Shown piece after piece: positions 48,958 through 58,266 of a stretch of 64,000 nucleotides of DNA. The notes under the pieces are model-generated. The model had not been told where the DNA came from. It did no database searches and worked only from the letters and a program-made list of their open reading frames with translations. The position numbers and the translations under genes are program-made. The stretch's first letter is position 1. Each line of letters starts with the position of its first letter. Origin of the DNA: Anaerolineaceae bacterium (lineage in GTDB: Bacteria > Chloroflexota > Anaerolineae > Anaerolineales > Anaerolineaceae); NCBI GenBank assembly GCA_016841365.1, contig JAENZI010000002.1:1-64000 (forward strand), read 5' to 3'.

Positions 48958-50004
48958 TCAATCCTCATCTAATGATTCATTCTTTTCAAGCGGCCGTTCC
49001 GCATGCTGTCTGAATAAAAACTTCAGCCCAATGGTGGAGACCAATCCGATCAGCAGCACCCATGGGCGTTCGATCAGCCATAGGAGGGCCGTTAGACCAG
49101 TTCGCACGATCTTTACTTTTCGAACACCGGATGGGATTTCAACAGGGTGATCCCAATCAAACGTGATTAGTTTGGAGAGGAAACCTTGTTTCACGCAACC
49201 TTCCAGGCAGAAGATGTGCACAGGTTTTTCCTGCATCACACACAGACGAAGGTCGCGGGAAAACTCCTCCCAGGTGAGCGGTGCTACATCAATCACGCCA
49301 GCCACATCAACCCCGCCGCCCGTGTTACCGACCCCCACAGAATCTGCTTCGGGTGCATAACTCCATAGCGCATCATCCCCGTTTGGGCGCAGGAAACTGG
49401 AATAAAGCATCAGTACTTCTTTATCAGTTTTGATGTCAACCAGCCCCGCCGTCCGCTGTAAGACGGTAGCATGTGCTCGCCTTTCTTCAGAAATCAGGGG
49501 GAGGTGATAGCTCTCTACGGGGTAACCATCTGCATGGATTAAGTCCACCAGCGCCTGGTAAGCGTGGGTTGCATTCTCTACCCTTTGTTGAGACTTCAAG
49601 CGCTGGATCAGCGTTTTGAGCAGTTTTTTGGATTGTTTTTGTTCCATTATTTGACGAACTTCCTTGATGTCGGGTTCAATATCCAATCCAATGCCAGCCC
49701 ACTTGAGGTCATATTGCTGGGTCCACGCTTTGAAGGTCACATATCTGGCCGCTGCCTGTTCATAATTATTGATGTTGAACCAGTAGCCTTGCTCTTCGGG
49801 CAAGAGAAGCCATGCGATCACCGGTACGCCAGCTTTGTTCAAACGTTGGATGACACGGGCACGCGCCTCCGTGAGATCCAAAATCCCGACGCTGACGGCG
49901 GCATCAAGTGCTTTGAGGTCATCGATCACAAACCGGCCTTCGAACAACTGCGTCAGCTCTATCGGGGGGAGTTCGGTGAAAAAGGTCAGTTCCGGTTTTG
50001 GCAT
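48958..50004 (-). CDS. TIM-barrel-like protein with C-terminal membrane helix
   Basis: The ATG at 50004 has AGGAGG at ideal distance, giving 348 residues; a longer in-frame start is not supported. Residues 10-290 look like a (beta/alpha)8 fold with glycosidase-like strand ends: PVIAWLLLPEEQGYWF near 73-88 and KWAGIGLDIEPDIKEV near 115-130, where D-x-E may be a catalytic or metal-binding pair. VHIFCLEGCV lies near 270. One transmembrane helix is at about 308-330, then a charged tail (AERPLEKNESLDED). I cannot name a GH family. It begins 41 bases downstream of the SulP gene's stop, so the pair may be cotranscribed. Confidence 0.6.
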   Translation of the reverse strand: MPKPELTFFTELPPIELTQLFEGRFVIDDLKALDAAVSVGILDLTEARARVIQRLNKAGVPVIAWLLLPEEQGYWFNINNYEQAAARYVTFKAWTQQYDLKWAGIGLDIEPDIKEVRQIMEQKQSKKLLKTLIQRLKSQQRVENATHAYQALVDLIHADGYPVESYHLPLISEERRAHATVLQRTAGLVDIKTDKEVLMLYSSFLRPNGDDALWSYAPEADSVGVGNTGGGVDVAGVIDVAPLTWEEFSRDLRLCVMQEKPVHIFCLEGCVKQGFLSKLITFDWDHPVEIPSGVRKVKIVRTGLTALLWLIERPWVLLIGLVSTIGLKFLFRQHAERPLEKNESLDED

Positions 50005-50044
50005 GAGGCTGTCCTCCTGGATATTATTGGTTGTCAATTAAATG

Positions 50045-51754
50045 TTATGCTTGATTTTCTTTGTTTCTCTCATCTTGCGCTTGTTTTCCGAGTATATTCT
50101 TTGCCGCTTTGAGTGCCTGCTGTGTGGATTGATATAGTCGGCTCTGTGCGTGGAAAATTTGAGATTCACCGAGGATCTCCGTCATCCCGGCTGCTTCAAG
50201 CGGTTCAAGTACTTCTTTCTGAAGGCCGCAGAACAGGACGCGCACATTTTTATCCCGGGCGGACTGGATTAGTCTATCAAGCGCAATCAAGCCTGTGCTG
50301 GCAAGCAAGTGCGTTCGCCGAAAGCGGAGGATCATGACTTTAACGCCGGATTCTAAAATTTCATTGACACGGGTTTGTAGATCTTCCACAGCTGCAAAAT
50401 ATAAGTCTCCCTCAATATTAATGATGGCGATTTTTGGATCCTCTTTCAGAATTTCTTCGAGCGGTAATTCGATGAAATCGCCATCATCGGTTTCGACGAT
50501 ATAACTAAGATTGATGTGGCTGCTTTCTCCAAGGTAGATCAGGATGGTTGTGAGAATCCCGAGATAGATGGCATATTCCAGCGGGAGGAAGAGCGTGGAT
50601 AGGAAGGTGACCGACATCGCCACCTTGCTCTTATTGCCTGATTGCCATGTGGTTTTGATCAGATTCGGATTGATCAACCCTGCTGATGAGATGATCACAA
50701 CTGCGGCTAATGCGGCTGACGGGATATAACCAATCAGGCCTGCGAACAGCAGTAAAAATATTCCCACACCAATCCCAGAAATGATTGCCGCCATTTTTGT
50801 TTTTGCGCCGTTGACGACATTGATCACCGTTCGGGAGGGTGATGCTGCGGATGGCATACATTGGAAGAACCCCCCCACGAAGGACGCAAGACCCTGGCTG
50901 ACCATTTCTTTTGAGGGATCAAATTCACCGCCCGTCATCTGGCTCATGGATTTAGCCACTGTCACGGTTTCCATGATGCCAAAAAGGGCAACGGCTGCAC
51001 CTGAAACACCCAGGGTTATGACATCACTGAAGGAGATTTTGGGGATGTGAAAGCCGAAGGCAGTTTGAGAGGGCAATTCGACAGGATTCACGCCCTGCTC
51101 ACCCAGCCATCCGGTGAGCATCACAAATAGTGTAGCGATTATTATAGTAAATAAGGCGGCTGGTAGTTTCCGATTCACCTTTCGAATGAGGATCATCAGT
51201 CCAACACTGATCAGGCTCACAAAGGTGGTGTAGCGGTTGAGGTCAGTGATATTTTGTATGGTCTGGGTCATAATCCCGAATAGACCGCCCTGGCTTGAAA
51301 GATCAAATCCAAACAGGTTGCCGATTTGAGAGCTGATGATCAGCACACCCACCGCTGAGAGAAAGCCGACTAAAACCGAGTTAGAAATATACCGAGAGAG
51401 ATGACCTAGCTTAAGAACACCAAAAAGAATTTTAAATACACCTGCAATAATTGCAAGTGCGACAACGAACTCAAAATAATCCGGGCGATTGGCGTAGACG
51501 ATTAGAACACTGGCTGTAACCAGGGCAGTGGGGTTGGTCGGTCCGGTAATGAGGAAAGGGAAACTGCTTGTCAGTGCCGCAATGATAGTGGGGAGGATGG
51601 CGGTAAATAGCCCGTAGATTGGGTTGATACCTGCAATGGCTGAGTAAGCCATGGCCTGGGGGATTACCACCATTGATACGGTCAAGCCTGCATTTAGATC
51701 AGCCTGAAATTTCCCTCGAAAATACCGTTTCAATTTTTGGGAAAGATTATTCAT
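50045..51754 (-). CDS. SulP-family anion transporter with STAS domain
   Basis: A 569-residue membrane transporter of the SLC26/SulP group. The N-terminal 400 residues form the 14-helix core, starting with the conserved AGLTVSMVVIPQAMAYSAIAGINPIYGLFTAILPTI block (helix 1 with the IPQAMAYA-type signature), and the C-terminal 130 residues form a cytoplasmic STAS domain (from about 435, with INIEGDLYFAAVEDL and a conserved LDRLIQSARDKNVRVLFCG end). Known substrates are sulfate, bicarbonate, C4-dicarboxylates and others; the substrate cannot be fixed. It lies upstream of the TIM-barrel-like gene. Confidence 0.92.
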   Translation of the reverse strand: MNNLSQKLKRYFRGKFQADLNAGLTVSMVVIPQAMAYSAIAGINPIYGLFTAILPTIIAALTSSFPFLITGPTNPTALVTASVLIVYANRPDYFEFVVALAIIAGVFKILFGVLKLGHLSRYISNSVLVGFLSAVGVLIISSQIGNLFGFDLSSQGGLFGIMTQTIQNITDLNRYTTFVSLISVGLMILIRKVNRKLPAALFTIIIATLFVMLTGWLGEQGVNPVELPSQTAFGFHIPKISFSDVITLGVSGAAVALFGIMETVTVAKSMSQMTGGEFDPSKEMVSQGLASFVGGFFQCMPSAASPSRTVINVVNGAKTKMAAIISGIGVGIFLLLFAGLIGYIPSAALAAVVIISSAGLINPNLIKTTWQSGNKSKVAMSVTFLSTLFLPLEYAIYLGILTTILIYLGESSHINLSYIVETDDGDFIELPLEEILKEDPKIAIINIEGDLYFAAVEDLQTRVNEILESGVKVMILRFRRTHLLASTGLIALDRLIQSARDKNVRVLFCGLQKEVLEPLEAAGMTEILGESQIFHAQSRLYQSTQQALKAAKNILGKQAQDERNKENQA

Positions 51755-51864
51755 AAAGAAATCTCTTAATATTGGCTGATTAAATGAATTTTACCATCTG
51801 ATTGTTAGGGTCAGAAGATGATTTTGTTGTTTGCTATTGTGGCATTATTAAAACGTGTAAATAT

Positions 51865-51893
51865 TTTCCAATATGCTGAATTCTGGCTATAAT
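51865..51893 (+). promoter_or_regulatory. Promoter of the GDPD gene
   Basis: TTTCCA (51865-51870) and perfect TATAAT (51888-51893) are 17 bases apart. The predicted mRNA start near 51900 rules out the upstream in-frame start at 51873. Confidence 0.6.
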
Positions 51894-51929
51894 AAGGATA
51901 CTCACTATCAGGAACGGGAGTTTTGTTTT

Positions 51930-53753
51930 ATGGCAGAGAGGAGCATCTCAAAAAACAAGGCAAAAATCAGGCTGCATTATTTTTTAGCCTTAATTTTACT
52001 GGTGCATTGCGCGCTTTATTTGGTCTATTGGTTTGCTGTCGGCGAATTTCGCTTTGCAGTGGATCAATTTCTGGCTGAAATCACGACTCTGGCACTGCCT
52101 TACACGACCATTTTGATGAGTTTGTCGGCTGTATTGGGAGTGTGGAGCCTGTTCCGATTTATTGGGTTTAGGCTGGCAATCGGTAAGGACGATTGGAATC
52201 CCAATTGGGTCAACTGGTTGTACTTTGGCGTGTGGGTTTTATTCCTGGCTGTGTTTTTTGTTTCATTTATGTTGATATTGCAGCAAAATCCAGCACAAAG
52301 AGGTGTGATAACCCACTTGTTGAACCTGATCCGCCTGGTTGGCGATGTCTTCCTCTTTTTGCTGGCGGCGGTTTGGCTGCGTAGGTTGATATTATTTCTG
52401 AGGCACAGGATGTTCACAGCGAAGCATCAATGGCCGTGGACTGTGCTGATTATGCTTACGCTCATCACGCTGGTTGGACTGTGGCTTGTGCCAGCGATTT
52501 TCCCGCCAAACTGGGCCTACCAGGGGAGCCTGCCCGCAAAGCCAACCCTGATTGCACATCGGGGTGCGTCGATGCTTGCGCCTGAAAACACCCTGGCAGC
52601 CGCAGGGCTGGCGGCAGAACACGAGGCGTTTGGGTTCGAGACGGATGTACGAATCAGCCTGGATGGTGTGCCGTTCTTGATGCATGACGAATCTTTGGAG
52701 CGAACCACCAATATTGCTGAAGTGTTTCCGGATCGTGTTTTGGATGACGCCTCCAGCTTTACGATTGACGAGTTAAAATCATTGAACGCTGGGTTGTGGT
52801 TCATTCAAAAGGATCCTTACGGGACGATTGATTCGGGCTTTGTATCACAAAATCAGCTTGGGATCAATCAGGGGGAGCGCATCCCAACCCTGGAAGAAGC
52901 GCTGGAACTGGTGGAGAATGAAGGCATGGTGATCCTATTTGATATGCGATACCCGCCGGAAGATCATCCCTACTATGGGGAATTTTTCGAGATTGTATTT
53001 GAATTATGCCGGGAATCGGGTTTGAATGAAGATATCTGGTTCCTGATCGATCGCGAGAGGCTGCCCGAGCTGATTGAAGAAGCGCCGCAGATGACGCGAG
53101 TTGTTGGTGTTGCGAGTACGGATTTGCCTGCATCGCAGGAGTTGCTAAATCTTGGTTATCAGATTGTCAATGTTGATACCGGGATCAGTACTCAGGCAAT
53201 CAAGGCGTATCGCGAAAAGGGCTTGGGTGTGAATGTGTACACCGTGGATGAGGAATGGCTTTTCTCACAATTCTGGCTTTCAGGTGTGACTTCAGTGACC
53301 ACCAACAGCGTGCACACCCTCAGTAAGCTTGACCGCCCGTGGATAAACCTGCCTTATAGCCGCTATATGATCTTCTGGGGTTTATTTGGGATCGTTGTGG
53401 CAATTTGGCTGGCGAGCAGCCAGCCCCGGCGTGATTCAACTGCCCCGCAAGGGATGGAAACGCCGAACTTATTGGATTTTGCGCTTGAAGAAGAAAAACC
53501 TGCTGTATCCATCCCCCAACCAGAGGATGACTTTGTTGAGGCAATAATCGAAAACGAAGGCAAAGATTTTCCCCTTTCAGCAGAAGATAGCCAGACATCA
53601 ACGCAGGGGTCAAGCATGGAGGAGGATGACCAAATGCAAGTCGATGAGGATTTGGATGTGCCTGAGCAGCCCTCATCGCAGAATGATGCTGATATTTGGA
53701 TCGAAGAAGAAAAAACCGAAAAAGAAGATCAGGATTCCGGCATGCCGGCCTGA
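51930..53753 (+). CDS. Membrane glycerophosphodiester phosphodiesterase with acidic C-terminal tail
   Basis: A 607-residue protein from the ATG at 51930 (GGGAG nine bases upstream). Four N-terminal transmembrane helices (about 17-38, 48-72, 92-112, 120-142) and a fifth near 165-185 precede a GDPD domain: TLIAHRGASMLAPENTLAA with His-Arg and Glu, then ETDVRISLDGVPFLMHDESLERTTN with the metal-binding Glu-x-Asp and the second His. It ends with a C-terminal helix near 490-510 and a 95-residue acidic, Ser/Gln-rich tail. It should hydrolyse glycerophosphodiesters to glycerol-3-phosphate on one membrane face. The multi-helix-GDPD arrangement occurs in GDPD-like GlpQ relatives and some lipoteichoic-acid-type enzymes. 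Confidence 0.86.
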   Translation: MAERSISKNKAKIRLHYFLALILLVHCALYLVYWFAVGEFRFAVDQFLAEITTLALPYTTILMSLSAVLGVWSLFRFIGFRLAIGKDDWNPNWVNWLYFGVWVLFLAVFFVSFMLILQQNPAQRGVITHLLNLIRLVGDVFLFLLAAVWLRRLILFLRHRMFTAKHQWPWTVLIMLTLITLVGLWLVPAIFPPNWAYQGSLPAKPTLIAHRGASMLAPENTLAAAGLAAEHEAFGFETDVRISLDGVPFLMHDESLERTTNIAEVFPDRVLDDASSFTIDELKSLNAGLWFIQKDPYGTIDSGFVSQNQLGINQGERIPTLEEALELVENEGMVILFDMRYPPEDHPYYGEFFEIVFELCRESGLNEDIWFLIDRERLPELIEEAPQMTRVVGVASTDLPASQELLNLGYQIVNVDTGISTQAIKAYREKGLGVNVYTVDEEWLFSQFWLSGVTSVTTNSVHTLSKLDRPWINLPYSRYMIFWGLFGIVVAIWLASSQPRRDSTAPQGMETPNLLDFALEEEKPAVSIPQPEDDFVEAIIENEGKDFPLSAEDSQTSTQGSSMEEDDQMQVDEDLDVPEQPSSQNDADIWIEEEKTEKEDQDSGMPA

Positions 53754-53784
53754 TCAACACTACATCATCACATAGAAATACTCA

Positions 53785-54711
53785 ATGAAAGTAGGTCTGA
53801 TGGCGAAAATACTTGTTGTTGGCAGTCTGAATATGGATCTGGTCGTACGCGTACCCCATACCCCGATGCCCGGGGAGACGGTGTTAGGCGGCGATTTTGA
53901 AACCTTCCCGGGCGGGAAGGGCGCTAACCAGGCAGTTGCTGCTGCCCGGATGGGCGGGGATGTAACGATGGTCGGTCGTGTGGGTAATGATGACTTTGGC
54001 GATACGCTGATCGAATGCCTGGTGAACAATAAAGTTAAAACCACCTATGTCATCAAAGATGCTGAGGCTTCAACAGGTATTGCGATGATTGCAGTAGCCT
54101 CAAATGGTGAAAATAGTATTGTCGTGGCTTCAGGCGCAAACTCGGATGTTTCGGTTGATGATGTTAATAACGCTCGAGATCTGATGCGCGAGTCTGATAT
54201 TCTGCTCATGCAACTGGAATGCCCCCTTGAAGCTGTATCGGAAGCAGTGGATCTCGCAAAGGCTTATGATTTGAAGGTCGTTCTCAATCCTGCACCCGCC
54301 CAGCAGCTATCAGAAACACTGCTGAGTAATGTTGCTTATCTGACCCCTAATCAGAAGGAGCTCCAGATGCTGACAGGTGAGGAAGATGATGACAAAGCCA
54401 TTAAGAAATTGTTTGATTGGGGTGTTAAGAATTTGATCATCACCTTGGGACCGAACGGGACACGAGTGGTTACAGAGGATATGGATAAGCATCTGCCAGC
54501 CGTTGAGATCACAGCCGTCGATACTACCGGTGCCGGAGATGCCTTCAATGGCGCATTGGCTGTTGCTTTGGCAGAGGGTAAACCCCTCTTGCAAGCCGTA
54601 AAATATGGTATGGCGGCAGGCGCACTCTCGGCGACAAAACGCGGCGCACAACCCTCTTTACCGACCAGGGATGAAGTCGAACAACTGCTCAAAGCGCAAA
54701 AGCTGATCTAA
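53785..54711 (+). CDS. rbsK: Ribokinase
   Basis: Phosphorylates ribose to ribose 5-phosphate. A 308-residue ribokinase-superfamily protein (303 from the alternative ATG at 53800). N-terminal SLNMDLVVRVPHTPMPGETV carries the substrate-binding Asn and Asp; GGKGANQAVAAARMGG is motif 1; and the catalytic base is in DTTGAGDAFNGALA near 247-260. The full set, including the MPGET and GRVGNDDFG segments, fits RbsK better than other PfkB kinases. Its stop overlaps the start of the next gene (TAATG), so a C_GCAxxG_C_C protein is coupled to it. No ribose transporter or RbsD is present here. Confidence 0.92.
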   Translation: MKVGLMAKILVVGSLNMDLVVRVPHTPMPGETVLGGDFETFPGGKGANQAVAAARMGGDVTMVGRVGNDDFGDTLIECLVNNKVKTTYVIKDAEASTGIAMIAVASNGENSIVVASGANSDVSVDDVNNARDLMRESDILLMQLECPLEAVSEAVDLAKAYDLKVVLNPAPAQQLSETLLSNVAYLTPNQKELQMLTGEEDDDKAIKKLFDWGVKNLIITLGPNGTRVVTEDMDKHLPAVEITAVDTTGAGDAFNGALAVALAEGKPLLQAVKYGMAAGALSATKRGAQPSLPTRDEVEQLLKAQKLI

Positions 54712-55178
54712 TGGACGTGAAATTCAATTCACCTGATGAATTGGTGCTGGAAGCAAAAGCCTATTTTGAGAAGGGGTTTAATTGTGCACAGGCCACGTTT
54801 TTACCTTTTGCTAAGAGAATGGGGCTGGAGGAGTCGAAAGCGTTGCTGATCGCCACACCGTTCGGCGGCGGGATGGGTCATGCCGGACAAATTTGTGGGG
54901 CAGTCAGCGGGGCGCTGATGGCAATTGGGATGGCAAAGGGCACGGCTGTTGTCGATCGAGAGAAAAAAGCTGCTTGTTATGTATTGGCAAAAACCTTTCA
55001 AGATAAGTTCCTCGAAATCCATGGAAGCGTGACCTGCCCGGGGTTGTTAGGGTTGGATATCGGCAACCCAGAGGAGACGGCACAAGCCCGTTCACAAGGG
55101 ATGTTTTCGAATATTTGCCCAGATCTTGTAGGCGATGCTGTCAAAATTGTCTGTGATTTATTGAGTACTTCCGTTTGA
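54711..55178 (+). CDS. C_GCAxxG_C_C family probable redox protein
   Basis: A 155-residue protein of the C_GCAxxG_C_C (PF09719) family: Cys25 in FNCAQATF, then QICGAVSGALMAIG with Cys62, and Cys109, Cys136 and others downstream (six Cys in all: 25, 62, 89, 109, 136, 148). Members are small cysteine-rich proteins thought to be redox-active, often near molybdenum or metal genes; no reaction is established. Its ATG overlaps the ribokinase stop by one base, indicating translational coupling, although a functional link is not obvious. Confidence 0.85.
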   Translation: MDVKFNSPDELVLEAKAYFEKGFNCAQATFLPFAKRMGLEESKALLIATPFGGGMGHAGQICGAVSGALMAIGMAKGTAVVDREKKAACYVLAKTFQDKFLEIHGSVTCPGLLGLDIGNPEETAQARSQGMFSNICPDLVGDAVKIVCDLLSTSV

Positions 55179-55261
55179 AAAAACCCTCGCAAATCGTATT
55201 TTCGGCAGAAAGAATTGATTTATTAAAAGTTATCAGATCTTGAGTTTTGAATCGAGAAATT

Positions 55262-57031
55262 ATGTCTAATGATGAAATAGTTTCCAAACGACTGACATTC
55301 AAACAGCGGTTGCACCGATTGAACACCAAACAAACCTGGTGGATTGTCGAAGTATTCGCCGCTTTGATCGCCTCTGTAATCATTGGCATAATCTTTTCAA
55401 ATTTTGGCAGGGGCGGACCAAATTCCTCTGATATTTCGCTGTATATGAACGTGGGCATGAACGGCATCAAAAAGCCCTTTATCCTGAACCGTTATTTTCA
55501 TGTTTTTCTCCAGGCGATATTTATTAAGTTAGCGCCGACCCCCCTGGAGGGCTATCATTTGTTTTGGGGGTTCATCGTCGGGGTCAATGCCTTTTTGGTC
55601 TATATCGCTGCCCGTAAAACACTCAAACGGAGTAATCCCTTACATGGATTTCTGGCGGTGTTGTTTTACTTCTCGTTAGCTGCCATTGCAGAAACATCGG
55701 GTGTGGTGGTGGTTGACTTTACCGCCATGACGATGATCACCGCTTTCTTTACGGTTTATTTGTTTTCGCTCAACAAAGAGCATCGCAGTCCCTGGCTGGT
55801 GGGGTTGCTCGGATTCCTATTGTATTTAGGGTTTAAGTCAAAGGAAACGACCTTGCCGGCAGCAGTTCTATTGATCGGTTTAGGTTGGGTCGGACAGGAA
55901 CCCTTTGATTTCAAGCGTTTGCTCAAAAATTTGCTGTGGGTTGCTTGCGGTGGTTTGGCTGGCGTTGTGTTCTTTGGTCTGTTGAGCTGGATGATCCTGG
56001 GTGACCCGTTGTTTGGGTTGCGGATCAGTGAGTGGCGGGAATTCTTTGGAACATATGCGGTTTATTCTTCCCGGATGCTGGAAACCCTGAATGCGCTTGG
56101 TGATGGCAATACGGATGATTGGTACCAGGGCTATTGGTTCAGTATGGCACTAATGCCGTTCTTGCTTTACCTGATCAGCGGTGTGCGTCTCAGCCGAAAG
56201 ACCTCCATGGCAAGGCGTATCTTGTGGCTTGTGCCGCTGGCGTACACGGTGTTTTTGATCATCTCGATCAACAACCGCCTGGGTTACGAAACGCGGTTTG
56301 GCCTCCCGGTCTTGCCGATCATTTGTATTCTTGCACCGCAATTTATTGATATCCCCTGGCCTGAAACTAAACGCGAATGGGTCAAGTTCGTGTTATACCT
56401 GGGGGTCGGCTTTGCCTTAGTGCTTGGGATCCGCTTGGTGCTGCGGATGGTCGTCCCCGCTCAGGGGTTGGATTTGGGGGCAGTGGTCACCCTGGTTTAT
56501 TACCCGCTGCTGACGACGCTCTTATTCCTCTCGTTGTTCCTATTCAGAGATAAATTCCTGTGGCATGTGGTCAATTTCATGATTGTGTTTTCATTGTTGA
56601 TCTCGCCAATCTCCTCTAATTACCGTGCCATGTTTGTCGTCCGTGACAACCAGGCCGCTTTCACTGAAGCGGTGATGCCTTTTGCAGACTATCGCGAGAT
56701 TATTACCTATTCGCCCGGAATATATTTTTATACAACCAGCGGTGTTTTTGAAGTTAGCGAACTGCGGATTGGAAAGAACATCGATGAGGTGGTGACCTTA
56801 TTCAATGTCTACTTTGATGCCAGTGCCACGCGTGAGGATTTTACTTTTGCAGAAGCGCCTGAGGATATTTCGGCTGAAATTTTAGCCGCAGATTACGATT
56901 ATGCGCTGATAACCATGGACGAATGGATCGCGATGCAAGCCGATGAGGTTCAGTTGGTACAAGTGCACGCACATTATGAGCCTAATTTTGGTGAGAGTGG
57001 TGATTTTGTTCTGTTAAAATCTGAGAACTGA
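55262..57031 (+). CDS. Polytopic GT-C-like membrane protein (GT39/ArnT style)
   Basis: A 589-residue integral membrane protein from the ATG at 55262 (an in-frame TTG upstream is unsupported). After a short basic cytoplasmic start, about 11-13 transmembrane helices are seen, and a soluble C-terminal domain of about 130 residues (from around 460) ends with FGESGDFVLLKSEN. The helix arrangement and first loop acidic residues (GGPNSSDISLYMNVGMNG) suggest a GT-C glycosyltransferase using polyprenyl-phosphate sugars, like GT39/ArnT proteins. No exact family is claimed. Near a GT2 and pyruvyl-transferase cluster, so a cell-surface glycan role is plausible. Confidence 0.65.
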   Translation: MSNDEIVSKRLTFKQRLHRLNTKQTWWIVEVFAALIASVIIGIIFSNFGRGGPNSSDISLYMNVGMNGIKKPFILNRYFHVFLQAIFIKLAPTPLEGYHLFWGFIVGVNAFLVYIAARKTLKRSNPLHGFLAVLFYFSLAAIAETSGVVVVDFTAMTMITAFFTVYLFSLNKEHRSPWLVGLLGFLLYLGFKSKETTLPAAVLLIGLGWVGQEPFDFKRLLKNLLWVACGGLAGVVFFGLLSWMILGDPLFGLRISEWREFFGTYAVYSSRMLETLNALGDGNTDDWYQGYWFSMALMPFLLYLISGVRLSRKTSMARRILWLVPLAYTVFLIISINNRLGYETRFGLPVLPIICILAPQFIDIPWPETKREWVKFVLYLGVGFALVLGIRLVLRMVVPAQGLDLGAVVTLVYYPLLTTLLFLSLFLFRDKFLWHVVNFMIVFSLLISPISSNYRAMFVVRDNQAAFTEAVMPFADYREIITYSPGIYFYTTSGVFEVSELRIGKNIDEVVTLFNVYFDASATREDFTFAEAPEDISAEILAADYDYALITMDEWIAMQADEVQLVQVHAHYEPNFGESGDFVLLKSEN

Positions 57032-57069
57032 TTAGGGTTTTAGGGGGCAGGCATCACCTGAGTTTCGTG

Positions 57070-58266
57070 TTAATCGCCGCCACCGATGATTTTGTGAAAC
57101 CCGTTAGCCAGCTTGGTTTTAACGATGGTGTAGATGGCGATCAGGTGCGCCTTAATTTGATGCCTTTTCCAGTTTCTGAGGTGGATTCGCTCGAAAAATT
57201 TGCTGCGTCCTTTAGGCCGGGGGGTCGGTCGTTTCATGTTAGGGGGTATATGGCGCAGGTTTTCAACGGGGGTTAGTGTTGTCTTCGGTTGTAGTTGTTG
57301 CAGCAGAGCCTCACCTTTTTGGGTGTTGGCTGAGATCAGCGAGGTACCTTTGCCGTCGAACAGCTCTGGCAATTCCTTATTCACACCCCAAAAGTCACCC
57401 AACGTCAGGTCGGCATCACGGTGTGTGGTGGCATACTTGCATTGGTAGCATACAGGACGCAGTGCGAGATTAGAGAGAAAAACGGCGTAATACGCGTCCA
57501 ACGGCGCATAGGTCAGTTGTTTTTTTGTGTCTGTTTCGATCTCAATAAAGAAATTCAAGAAATTCCCCCAACCCCTTGCCTTGGTTCTGAAGTTGATCCC
57601 TGTGATGGGCGATTTGTGGCGGTCCTCGATAGCTGAGAAATGGGTTGTGAACAGCCCCGGCGATGGAACGCCGTGGCACACGAGATCACATGTGGTCAGG
57701 TTGTTGTATTCTTTGCCCAGGAACTGGTATAACCCGGCAATCTGGCAGGGTGTGCCAGTGACCAGCACCGGTATGCCAGCTTGCAAGTCTTTTTTAACCT
57801 TTAGGAACATGCCGGTGGAGTCACTCTGCACATATTTCGACCCCCGCATCAAGGCGAGCTCTTTTTTTGTCGCGGCGCGGGCGTGAGTGACCTTCATCTC
57901 CGTAAAGTCGTAAATTGCACCATAAACCACACCGCCCAAAGCGAGGGTATGCTCCGCTACCAAAGTGAAAACCCCGCCTGAACTGCTTTGCAAGCGGATG
58001 GGCTCGTTGAGGATGTAACCGCCGTAGAATATCGGCTGCTGAAGGTGATCTTCCCTTTTTACATCGTTGAAACCCGGGCAAACTTCGATACATGCGCCGC
58101 AATCGATACAAAGGCTGTTATCCACTTGGGGATAGTAGAAACCTTCCAGGTCATTGGTCATTTCGATGCAGTCCGCCGGGCAAATGTCAACACAGGCGCT
58201 GCACCCAAAGCACTCGTTTTTGGGCAGGAGGCTGATATTTTCAAAAGGTTCAGGGAGATCTGTCAT
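57070..58266 (-). CDS. F420-hydrogenase/dehydrogenase beta-subunit-like iron-sulfur oxidoreductase
   Basis: A 398-residue protein starting with two ferredoxin-type 4Fe-4S motifs (Cys19, 22, 25, 29 and 53, 56, 59, 63), then the FrhB/FdhB-type flavin domain (FrhB_FdhB N and C). The GVYGAIYDF and GTPCQIAGLYQFL segments are characteristic. In bacteria without F420, members sit next to polysaccharide pyruvyl transferases in exopolysaccharide clusters, exactly as here: it is directly downstream of such a gene and overlaps it (ATGA). It probably reduces or ligates a sugar or pyruvyl intermediate; the mechanism is not established. Confidence 0.86.
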   Translation of the reverse strand: MTDLPEPFENISLLPKNECFGCSACVDICPADCIEMTNDLEGFYYPQVDNSLCIDCGACIEVCPGFNDVKREDHLQQPIFYGGYILNEPIRLQSSSGGVFTLVAEHTLALGGVVYGAIYDFTEMKVTHARAATKKELALMRGSKYVQSDSTGMFLKVKKDLQAGIPVLVTGTPCQIAGLYQFLGKEYNNLTTCDLVCHGVPSPGLFTTHFSAIEDRHKSPITGINFRTKARGWGNFLNFFIEIETDTKKQLTYAPLDAYYAVFLSNLALRPVCYQCKYATTHRDADLTLGDFWGVNKELPELFDGKGTSLISANTQKGEALLQQLQPKTTLTPVENLRHIPPNMKRPTPRPKGRSKFFERIHLRNWKRHQIKAHLIAIYTIVKTKLANGFHKIIGGGD

